From assembly GCA_035528235.1 (NCBI GenBank), contig DATKZB010000152.1:1-7819 (forward strand): 7,819 nucleotides of DNA. Direction: 5' to 3'. The position numbers and the translations under genes are program-made. The notes beneath the pieces are model-generated. The model did no database searches, had not been told where the DNA came from, and was given only the letters and a program-made list of their open reading frames with translations. This document shows positions 1-5,448 of this stretch, in pieces. Position 1 is the stretch's first letter. The number at the start of each line of letters is the position of its first letter. The stretch is from DATKZB01 sp035528235. Its GTDB lineage: Bacteria; Planctomycetota; Phycisphaerae; FEN-1346.

Positions 1-2
1 TG

Positions 3-125
3 CTTACGACCCAACAACGCAACGCCCGCGCCGCCCGCAGCCACCGCAAGCGCATCCTGCGGCTGCTGCATGCCCGCGGCGTGTTTCTGAAGAACCTACG
101 CATGTGTCATTGGCCCAACTTGTAG
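3..125 (+). CDS. C-terminal end of an unidentified protein (partial, enters from left edge)
   Basis: Frame 3 is open from the window edge to a TAG at 123-125 and encodes about 40 residues. They are rich in Arg, Leu and His (for example RSHRKRILRLLHARGVFLKN). Most codons end in G or C as far as about position 100, as in the clear genes of this window, whereas the other two plus-strand frames show no such bias. I do not recognise the family and the tail is too short to assign a function. The last residues and the stop codon lie in sequence that matches the terminus of the interspersed repeat family described below. The native C-terminus may therefore have been replaced by repeat-derived sequence, or the frame may be an accidental opening. 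It converges on the LarE gene. Confidence 0.4.
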   Translation, partial: LTTQQRNARAARSHRKRILRLLHARGVFLKNLRMCHWPNL

Positions 126-140
126 CGTTGTAGTACTAGG
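117..140. repeat. Solo or degenerate terminus of the interspersed repeat family
   Basis: Read on the minus strand, this segment begins CCTAGTACTACAACGCTAC. It closely matches the right-hand termini of the elements at 2183-2374 and 5330-5448, which begin CCTAATACTACAACGCCAC and CCTAATCCCACAGGCGCCAC. No matching partner terminus is obvious to its left, so it looks like a remnant or solo end. The stop codon of the partial upstream reading frame lies inside it. Confidence 0.5.
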
Positions 141-164
141 CCACCGCGGGTTGACGCAGGGCAA

Positions 165-199
165 CGTGTCGCGGCGGCCTAGGAAGGCCGCCGCGCACG
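165..199. repeat. GC-rich hairpin between convergent genes (possible terminator)
   Basis: An 11-bp perfect stem (170-180 with 185-195) encloses the 4-nt loop AGGA. After a one-base bulge (169) the stem continues with four more pairs (165-168 with 196-199). The core GGCGGCCT...AGGCCGCC is the same module that forms both arms of the repeat at 5330-5448. It begins about 26 nt beyond the LarE stop codon and could act as a transcription terminator or mRNA 3'-end stabiliser. No U-tract follows on either strand, so it is not a textbook intrinsic terminator. Confidence 0.6.
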
Positions 200-224
200 G
201 TGGCGACGAGCCGGCGAAGCAGCA

Positions 225-1091
225 CTAAGACCCCCCGGGTGGCGGGCGATCGGGCGTGTCCTTGGGCAACACCTCGTCCATGGCGCCGGCGCGGTATCCC
301 TCCAGGTCCAGCGTCACGTAGGCGTAGCCGAGGGCCTTGAGTTCGCGGACCAGGCGCTCGCGGTGCTCGGCGGCCGTGGCGGCGATGTCGGCCGGCGCGA
401 CCTCGATCCGCGCGATGGTTCCGTGGTCCCTCACGCGGCAGCCGTCGAAGCCCAGTTGGCGGAGCAGACGCTCGGCGGCGGCCACGCGTTTCAGGCCTTC
501 CTCCGTAATCGGCTGGCCGTAGGGGAACCGGCTGGCCAGGCAGGCCATGGCCGGGCGGTTCCAGGTAGGCAGGCCCATTCCTCGCGACAGGGCGCGGATG
601 TCGTCCTTCGCGAGGCCGGCCTCCTTGAGCGGACTTCGGACGCCTAGTTCGGCGGCAGCCTTCAGGCCCGGACGCCAGGCGCTGGGGTCGTCGGCGTTGG
701 CGCCGTCGCAGACGGCGGCCAGATGCCGCTCGTCGGCCACGCGTCGGACCGTGGCAAACAGTTCGCGCTTGCAGTAGTAGCAGCGGTAGGCGGGATTCTC
801 GCGGAAGTGAGGCACGTCGAGTTCGCGGGTCTCGATAATGATCTGCTCCACGTCCAGTTGCCTGGCCAGTTCCTCGGCCCGCGCCCGTTCCTCCGGCACG
901 TACGTTTCGCTGGCGGCGGTGACGGCCAGGACATTCTCACGGCCGAGGACGTGCCGCGCCTCGGCTACGAGCAGCGTCGAGTCGACGCCACCCGAGAAGG
1001 CAATCGCCACCGACCCCAGGTCCTTGAGGATCGTCTCCAGACGGGCCCGCTTCGCGGCCAGGTCGGCGGGAACAGAATCGGCAGGTGTCAC
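225..1091 (-). CDS. larE: LarE-type ATP-dependent sacrificial sulfur transferase
   Basis: This 288-residue cytoplasmic PP-loop enzyme fits the usual LarE length. LarE adenylates the carboxylates of the pyridinium biscarboxylate mononucleotide made by LarB and inserts sulfur, giving the precursor into which LarC places nickel for lactate racemase-type enzymes. Visible motifs are the P-loop SGGVDS (33-38), RCYYCK (C104, C107), DGANADD (129-135), ACLASRFPYG (C184) and the family's C-terminal EGYRxGAMDE (264-273). C184 sits in the motif that holds the sacrificial cysteine of Lactobacillus LarE. Having C104 and C107 as well suggests the three-cysteine, [4Fe-4S]-carrying variety, which is inference. 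The GTG start at 1091-1089 overlaps the upstream stop in a GTGA junction, and GGAG lies about 8 nt before it, so translation is probably coupled. The frame stays open far upstream, but that part is antisense-like, Arg/Pro-rich shadow of the preceding gene. LarA, LarB and LarC are not in the window. Confidence 0.9.
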   Translation of the reverse strand: MTPADSVPADLAAKRARLETILKDLGSVAIAFSGGVDSTLLVAEARHVLGRENVLAVTAASETYVPEERARAEELARQLDVEQIIIETRELDVPHFRENPAYRCYYCKRELFATVRRVADERHLAAVCDGANADDPSAWRPGLKAAAELGVRSPLKEAGLAKDDIRALSRGMGLPTWNRPAMACLASRFPYGQPITEEGLKRVAAAERLLRQLGFDGCRVRDHGTIARIEVAPADIAATAAEHRERLVRELKALGYAYVTLDLEGYRAGAMDEVLPKDTPDRPPPGGS

Positions 1092-2101
1092 AGTCGGTTC
1101 TCCGGCGCGATGATCCAGTGCCGGACCGCGGCGTCGTCGGCCGGCGGCACGGCGATGGTCGAAGGTTCCCGGCCCACCGGCGCCACGGCCAGGGGCTGCG
1201 GCTGCCCCGGCGCGGCCCTCGTGTAGCGCAGCGTCAACGTGGCGGCGATACGGACGTTCTCGTCGGTGGCGTTGCCGCGGATGAGCGTCGTCGGGCCGGG
1301 TATGTCGAGGGGCTCGATCCGCACGTCGCCGGCCTGGAACAGGGGTCCCAGCCGCAGGTTGTCGTCGTGATGCCGGCCGATGACGACGAGCGTGCCGTCG
1401 TCTAGCCGGAAGTGGCGGCCGATCTTCAGCAGTTCGACGCCGTCGGCGGTCAGCGTCTGGCGGGCCATGAGTTCCCGCAGGCGGTGCGCGAAGGCCGGGT
1501 CGGTCAGCAGGCACCCTCCGGCGGGGGTGGGGTAGTCGGTGATGCCGAACTCGCGGGCGAGTTCCATCTGCTGTTTGCGGGACCGGCCCGAGATGCCCAG
1601 CAGTTGACCTCGGTCGAGCAGCCCGCGGCGCTCCGGCTCGCTGGGTGGCAGCCGCTTGGCCGACAGCGGCCGGACCAGCCGGTCCGTGAGGTCGGCCTTC
1701 CGCTCGGCAAGTTGCAGGGCCTGGCGATGCTGCGACATGGGCCGCTGACCGAGCACCTCGCCCGTGAAAACGAAGTCGGCCCCCTCGGCCTCCATGAGCG
1801 CCTTGGCCTGGCGGAGCGTCCAGATGCGGCAGTCGATGCACGGGTTCATCCGCTTGCCCATGCCGTGGACGGGCTTGCGGACCATGGCCAAGTCGGCCTC
1901 GGCGGCGTCGATGGTGTGGACGCGGACCCCCAGTGCCTCGATCGCCTGAACGGCCCGGGGTTTCTCGCCGGCGTCGGCGCGATTGGGGTGCCAGAGGTGC
2001 AGAACGTGCATCGCGATCACGTCGATGTTCTGGCGCCGGATGAGACAGACGGCCAGCGTCGAGTCGAGTCCGCCCGAGATGCACCCGATGGCCTTGGCCA
2101 T
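1088..2101 (-). CDS. MnmA/ThiI-like PP-loop ATPase with NFACT-R-like C-terminal region (putative thiouridylase)
   Basis: The product has 337 residues and is cytoplasmic. The N-terminal PP-loop is SGGLDS (9-14). It is followed by NPCIDC (86-91, C88 and C91), EVLGQRPMSQHR (115-126) and YPTPAGGCLLTDP (190-202, C197). These resemble the proteins annotated as tRNA thiouridylase-like or ThiI-like. The segment LLKIGRHFRL...GTLVVIGRHHDDN (about 224-248) resembles the NFACT-R RNA-binding region found fused to this PP-loop family. The likely role is ATP-dependent activation and thiolation of an RNA base, but the actual substrate is not evident. CX2C plus a distal Cys is the arrangement seen in [4Fe-4S]-dependent thiolases such as TtuA, so a cluster is plausible. 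The ATG at 2101 directly precedes AKAIGCISGG, as expected for this fold, with a weak AAGG upstream. Longer upstream starts would run through the promoter-like sequence. The gene overlaps larE by 4 bases, which suggests a shared operon. Confidence 0.75.
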   Translation of the reverse strand: MAKAIGCISGGLDSTLAVCLIRRQNIDVIAMHVLHLWHPNRADAGEKPRAVQAIEALGVRVHTIDAAEADLAMVRKPVHGMGKRMNPCIDCRIWTLRQAKALMEAEGADFVFTGEVLGQRPMSQHRQALQLAERKADLTDRLVRPLSAKRLPPSEPERRGLLDRGQLLGISGRSRKQQMELAREFGITDYPTPAGGCLLTDPAFAHRLRELMARQTLTADGVELLKIGRHFRLDDGTLVVIGRHHDDNLRLGPLFQAGDVRIEPLDIPGPTTLIRGNATDENVRIAATLTLRYTRAAPGQPQPLAVAPVGREPSTIAVPPADDAAVRHWIIAPENRL

Positions 2102-2117
2102 GCGCGTCCGCCTTGTT

Positions 2118-2132
2118 TTCCGGTGTCCGGAA
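2118..2132. promoter_or_regulatory. Perfect operator-like dyad at the predicted start of the PP-loop operon transcript
   Basis: TTCCGG-TGT-CCGGAA is a perfect 6-bp inverted repeat with a 3-nt spacer. It starts 3 bp downstream of the candidate -10 box and spans the expected transcription start for the minus-strand operon. This position suits a repressor operator, or a small hairpin in the 5' leader. The binding protein is not identifiable from the window. Confidence 0.4.
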
Positions 2133-2135
2133 CGT

Positions 2136-2164
2136 ATAGTATGCCATGGCTGGCGGTCAATCAA
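2136..2164 (-). promoter_or_regulatory. Candidate sigma70-type promoter for the PP-loop/larE operon
   Basis: On the minus strand, TTGATT (2164-2159) and TACTAT (2141-2136) are separated by exactly 17 bp. Each matches four of six consensus bases, in an AT-richer patch of an otherwise GC-rich region. Transcription would start near 2129 and leave a leader of about 28 nt before the ATG at 2101. The assignment rests on sequence match and position only. Confidence 0.4.
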
Positions 2165-2182
2165 GAGAGGGGTGTGGTTGAT

Positions 2183-2374
2183 CCTACAACGCCACTTGTC
2201 GCGCGGCAATGAACGCAGCCTCTTGCATTAACCAAACTTGCGCGCCGTAGCGCGGGGGTTTATCCCCCGCGCAGGATCCCGCGGGGGATAAACCCCCGCG
2301 CTACAGCCTGATGGCGGCCCATGGTTGAATTTCCAAGCGGCTGCTCTGTGGCCAAGTGGCGTTGTAGTATTAGG
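2183..2374. repeat. Nested palindromic repeat element with inverted termini (MITE- or REP-like)
   Basis: An element of about 190 bp is bounded by a perfect 15-bp inverted repeat, CTACAACGCCACTTG at 2184-2198 and its complement at 2353-2367. Outer CCTA/TAGG ends lie at 2183-2186 and 2371-2374. A long hairpin occupies the centre. The same termini flank a different hairpin at 5330-5448, so this is an interspersed repeat family rather than a chance palindrome. It has no protein-coding capacity that I can support. It fills much of the 326-bp gap between divergent genes. No convincing target-site duplication is visible. Whether it moves by a transposase supplied in trans is unknown. Confidence 0.7.
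2247..2304. repeat. 25-bp perfect inverted repeat forming a long hairpin
   Basis: Positions 2247-2271 are perfectly complementary to 2280-2304 around an 8-nt loop (CAGGATCC). Each arm is itself nearly palindromic (GCGGGGG-TTTAT-CCCCCGC), so the DNA or RNA could fold either as one long stem or as two tandem smaller hairpins. It lies between divergent genes and would be transcribed only as part of the plus-strand gene's leader, if transcription starts upstream of it. Confidence 0.85.
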
Positions 2375-2427
2375 GCTGGGCGCGCGCCAGGTCCTGCGAC
2401 CGCCGCGCACCGTTTCTTGAGGACGAC

Positions 2428-5328
2428 ATGACGGAGCAGACGGGCAGCGGCGTGACGACCGAAGCGGTGGCCCATGCCCTCGCCGGGCGCATCGCGGGCG
2501 ACCTCCTGACGGACCGGTTCAGCCTGGCGGCTTACGCCACGGCGGCGTGCATCTACCGCATCGTGCCGCTCGCGGTGGTGGTGCCCAGGGACGCGTCGGA
2601 CGTCGTGGCCGCGGTCGAGGTGGCCGGCGCGCTGGGCATCTCTGTGACGCCGCGCGGCGCGGGGTCGGGCCTGTGCGGCCAGGCGCTGGGACGGGGCATC
2701 GTCCTCGATTTCACGAAGTACATGAACCAGGTCCTCGAGGTCGACGCCGGCCGCAACCTGCTGCGCGTCCAGCCGGGCGCCGTTACCGGCCAAGTGAACG
2801 AGGTCCTGGCGGCCCACGGCCTGATGCTCGGCCCCGACCCGTCGAGCGAACCGTTCTGCACGATCGGCGGCAACCTGGGCAACAACGCGTCGGGCTCGCG
2901 CGGCATCCGCTATGGCAGCATGAGGGAGTACGTCGCGTACCTCGACGTCGTCCTGGCCGACGGCTCGCGGGCAAGGCTGGAGGCGATCGAGACCGACGGG
3001 CAGGCGTACGCGCGGCTGGCCGCGCGCGATGACTTGCTCGGACGCATCGTCGCAGGCACGCGCCGCATCGTGGCCGAGAACGCCGACCTCATCGGCCGGT
3101 ACCGGCCGTACACGAGCAAGAACAGCGCCGGGTACAATCTGTTCGACCTCGTCCACGACGGCGTCCTGGACCTCGCGCGGCTCGTCGTGGGCAGCGAGGG
3201 GACGCTGGCGGTTATCGTTGAGGCGGGCATTCGCCTGGTCCACAAGCCGGCCGAGCGGGCCAGCCTGCTGCTGTGGTTCTCGGACCTGGAGAAGGGCGGC
3301 GAGGCCGTCCACCCCATCCTGGAACTCGGGCCGAGCGCGTGCGAAATCATGGAGCGGTGTTTCCTGGACATCGTCCGGGCCGACGGGTCGGTGCCCGCCA
3401 AGTACCTGCCGAAAGAGGCCGACACGGTCCTCTTAGTGGAGCAGATATCCGACAGCCGGGCCGAAAACGAGGCGTTTATCGCCCAGATCCGCCGGCGGAT
3501 CGTTGACGAGCGGGGCCTGGCGTTCGGCGCCATCGAGGCCTTCGACCCCGCCGAGCAGCAGCAACTGTGGCAGATACGCAAGCGGGCCGTCCAGATCCTC
3601 CAGCGGCTGCCCGGGCCCAAGCGGGTGACTCCGTTCATCGAGGACGTCTCGGTGCCCCCGTCGCGGCTGGTCGAGTACATCCGCGGCATCCGCGAGATTT
3701 TCGACCGGTACGGCGTCCAGGCCGCCGTCTACGGTCACGCGGGCGACTCGAACCTGCACGCCCGGCCGCTGGTCGACACGCGCGTTGCGGAGGACGTCGC
3801 CAAGATGCGCGGCATCGCCACCGACGTCGCCCACCTCGTGACGAGCCTGGGCGGCACCGTCTCGTGCGAGCACGGCGACGGTCTGACCCGGAGCGGGTAC
3901 CTCGAACTCCAGTTCGGCGACCTGTACGGCGCGATGCGCCAGGTCAAGACCCTCTGGGACCCGCGGAACGTCCTGAATCCCGGCAAGGTCATTACCGACG
4001 AGCGCGAGATTCATCTGGCGGACCTCAGGATGGGGCCGGACTTCGCCCTGCAGCCGACCGGCGAGGCCTTTGACCGCGAGCGGTGGGCGACGGAACTCGT
4101 CCGGTGTCACGGTTGTGGCACATGCCTCGGGGCCTGCCCCGTCTACAAGGTCACGGGCGACGAGGTGGCCTCGCCGCGCGGCAAGGCCAACCTGCTGCGC
4201 GAAGTCCTGAGCGGCGGGCTCGACCTAGCGGACCTCGACGACGAGAAGATGCGCCAGGTCGCGGCCCTCTGCTACAACTGCAAGACGTGCCTGGTGGAGT
4301 GCCCCAGCAACGTCAACGTGGCGGGTCTCGTCCTGAAGCACAAGGAACACCTGGCCGACCGGGGCGGGCTGGGCCTGCGCGAACGGCTGATGCTCAAGGT
4401 CCGGCCGCTGGGCCGGCTGGGGAGCGCCGTGGCCCCCGTGGCCAACTTCTTTCTCGGCGCCGGGCCGGTCCGGTTCCTCATGGAAAAGGTAGGCGGCATC
4501 GGGCGCCACGCCGCCATGCCGCGCTTCCGGCACGCGCGCCTTCAGGAAGGGGCGCGGGTGGATGCGGTCGAGCCCGCGCGGCGAATCGCGTATTTCCCCG
4601 GCTGCTTCGAGTTGTTCAACGAGCCCCAGATCGGGCGGGCGGCGATGCGGGTGCTCGCGGCCATGGGGTGCGAGGTGTTCGTGCCCGAGCAGCGATGTTG
4701 CGGCATCCCGAAGATCTCCGCCGGCGACGCCCACGGCGCCGCCCGCGACATGGCCTTCAACCTGGAGGTGCTCACGCCGCTGGTCGAGGCGGGGTACACG
4801 GTCGTCAGCGGGTGCCCGTCGTGCGTGCTGACACTGACCCAGGACTACCCCGAAATGGCCGGGGCCGACGAGCGGGCCCGCCTGGTGGCGGCGCACACCC
4901 GCGACATCCACACGGTCCTCGAGGAACTGGTTGATGCGGGCGGCGCCTCACCGGAATTGCCGGGCAAGGACCGGTGGCGGGCGATGCGGCTGGCGTACCA
5001 CGCGCCGTGTCACCTGCGTGCCGCCGGCAGGGGAGACCAGCCCCGACGGCTCATCGAGCGGCTTCTCGGCGTCGCGTTCGTGCTGTCCAACGACACGTGT
5101 TGCGGCATGGGCGGTACGTACGGCCTGAAGGCGAAGAACATTCCTATCTCAGGAGCGATTGCCGGGCCGGTGTTCGAGAAAGTGGCGGCATCCGGCGCCG
5201 AGGCCGTCGTCACGAGTTGCGGCATGTGCCGGACGCAACTCGCGCATGGCACCGGCCTGCCGGTGTATCATCCGATGGAGGTCCTGGCCGACGCGCTGGC
5301 TCCCCAGCCGGCCGGTAGCCGGGATTAG
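2428..5328 (+). CDS. Fused FAD/iron-sulfur D-2-hydroxy-acid (probable D-lactate) dehydrogenase
   Basis: This 966-residue protein combines GlcD-like and GlcF-like halves. The N-terminal FAD_binding_4 domain shows PRGAGSGLCG (75-84) and IGGNLGNNASGSRG (146-159). The FAD-oxidase C-terminal domain shows GHAGDSNLH (436-444) and EHGDG (481-485), probable metal- and substrate-binding segments. A dicluster ferredoxin follows: CHGCGTCLGACP (C560, C563, C566, C570) and CYNCKTCLVECP (C615, C618, C621, C625). Two CCG cysteine-rich domains complete it (C726, CCG 757-759, CPSC 796-799; then C861, CCG 891-893, CGMC 931-934). Known relatives are Shewanella Dld-II (D-lactate dehydrogenase) and E. coli YdiJ (D-2-hydroxyglutarate dehydrogenase). 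Electrons should pass from FAD through the clusters to a respiratory acceptor at the membrane. The ATG at 2428 has GAGGA 4 nt upstream. The divergent larE favours a lactate-type substrate, but sequence alone does not settle specificity. The stop codon abuts the downstream repeat. Confidence 0.85.
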   Translation: MTEQTGSGVTTEAVAHALAGRIAGDLLTDRFSLAAYATAACIYRIVPLAVVVPRDASDVVAAVEVAGALGISVTPRGAGSGLCGQALGRGIVLDFTKYMNQVLEVDAGRNLLRVQPGAVTGQVNEVLAAHGLMLGPDPSSEPFCTIGGNLGNNASGSRGIRYGSMREYVAYLDVVLADGSRARLEAIETDGQAYARLAARDDLLGRIVAGTRRIVAENADLIGRYRPYTSKNSAGYNLFDLVHDGVLDLARLVVGSEGTLAVIVEAGIRLVHKPAERASLLLWFSDLEKGGEAVHPILELGPSACEIMERCFLDIVRADGSVPAKYLPKEADTVLLVEQISDSRAENEAFIAQIRRRIVDERGLAFGAIEAFDPAEQQQLWQIRKRAVQILQRLPGPKRVTPFIEDVSVPPSRLVEYIRGIREIFDRYGVQAAVYGHAGDSNLHARPLVDTRVAEDVAKMRGIATDVAHLVTSLGGTVSCEHGDGLTRSGYLELQFGDLYGAMRQVKTLWDPRNVLNPGKVITDEREIHLADLRMGPDFALQPTGEAFDRERWATELVRCHGCGTCLGACPVYKVTGDEVASPRGKANLLREVLSGGLDLADLDDEKMRQVAALCYNCKTCLVECPSNVNVAGLVLKHKEHLADRGGLGLRERLMLKVRPLGRLGSAVAPVANFFLGAGPVRFLMEKVGGIGRHAAMPRFRHARLQEGARVDAVEPARRIAYFPGCFELFNEPQIGRAAMRVLAAMGCEVFVPEQRCCGIPKISAGDAHGAARDMAFNLEVLTPLVEAGYTVVSGCPSCVLTLTQDYPEMAGADERARLVAAHTRDIHTVLEELVDAGGASPELPGKDRWRAMRLAYHAPCHLRAAGRGDQPRRLIERLLGVAFVLSNDTCCGMGGTYGLKAKNIPISGAIAGPVFEKVAASGAEAVVTSCGMCRTQLAHGTGLPVYHPMEVLADALAPQPAGSRD

Positions 5329-5329
5329 T

Positions 5330-5448
5330 CCTACAGCGCTACCTGCCGCGCGGCGGCCTTCCCAGGCCGCCGCAAGCGGGCTTGATGCATGTTCCTGGCG
5401 GCCTGGGAAGGCCGCCAGGCGTGAGGAAGTGGCGCCTGTGGGATTAGG
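5330..5448. repeat. Palindromic repeat element between convergent genes (possible bidirectional terminator)
   Basis: The left end (CCTACAGCGCTACCTG, from 5330) and right end (minus strand CCTAATCCCACAGGCGCCAC, from 5448) match the termini of the element at 2183-2374. The core is a perfect 20-bp inverted repeat: 5352-5371 (GGCGGCCTTCCCAGGCCGCC) with 5397-5416 around a 25-nt spacer. Each arm is itself a GGCGGCCT/AGGCCGCC hairpin. The octamer GGGATTAG occurs at both edges (5321-5328 and 5440-5447), which resembles a target duplication but may be coincidental because ATTAGG is part of the repeat end. The element separates two convergent genes, so its strong hairpins could end or protect both transcripts. 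There is no U-tract. Confidence 0.75.

Noticed and set aside
1092..2147. Long in-frame upstream extension of the larE reading frame (about 350 extra residues)
   Set aside because: The extension is Arg/Pro/Gly-rich, overlaps the whole PP-loop gene in another frame and matches no family. The GTG at 1091 with its GGAG site and GTGA junction gives a normal LarE length.
1412..2212. 266-residue plus-strand open frame opposite the PP-loop gene
   Set aside because: Antisense to a well-supported gene with conserved motifs. The composition is typical of a GC-rich mirror frame.
2260..3312. 350-residue minus-strand frame that begins inside the dehydrogenase gene and ends in the palindromic element
   Set aside because: Antisense shadow. 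Its ending through the hairpin is just translation of the repeat and does not indicate a protein.
117..5448. CRISPR array interpretation of the recurring palindromes
   Set aside because: The copies are kilobases apart, are not regularly spaced, have no spacers and are separated by ordinary genes. They fit interspersed palindromic elements.
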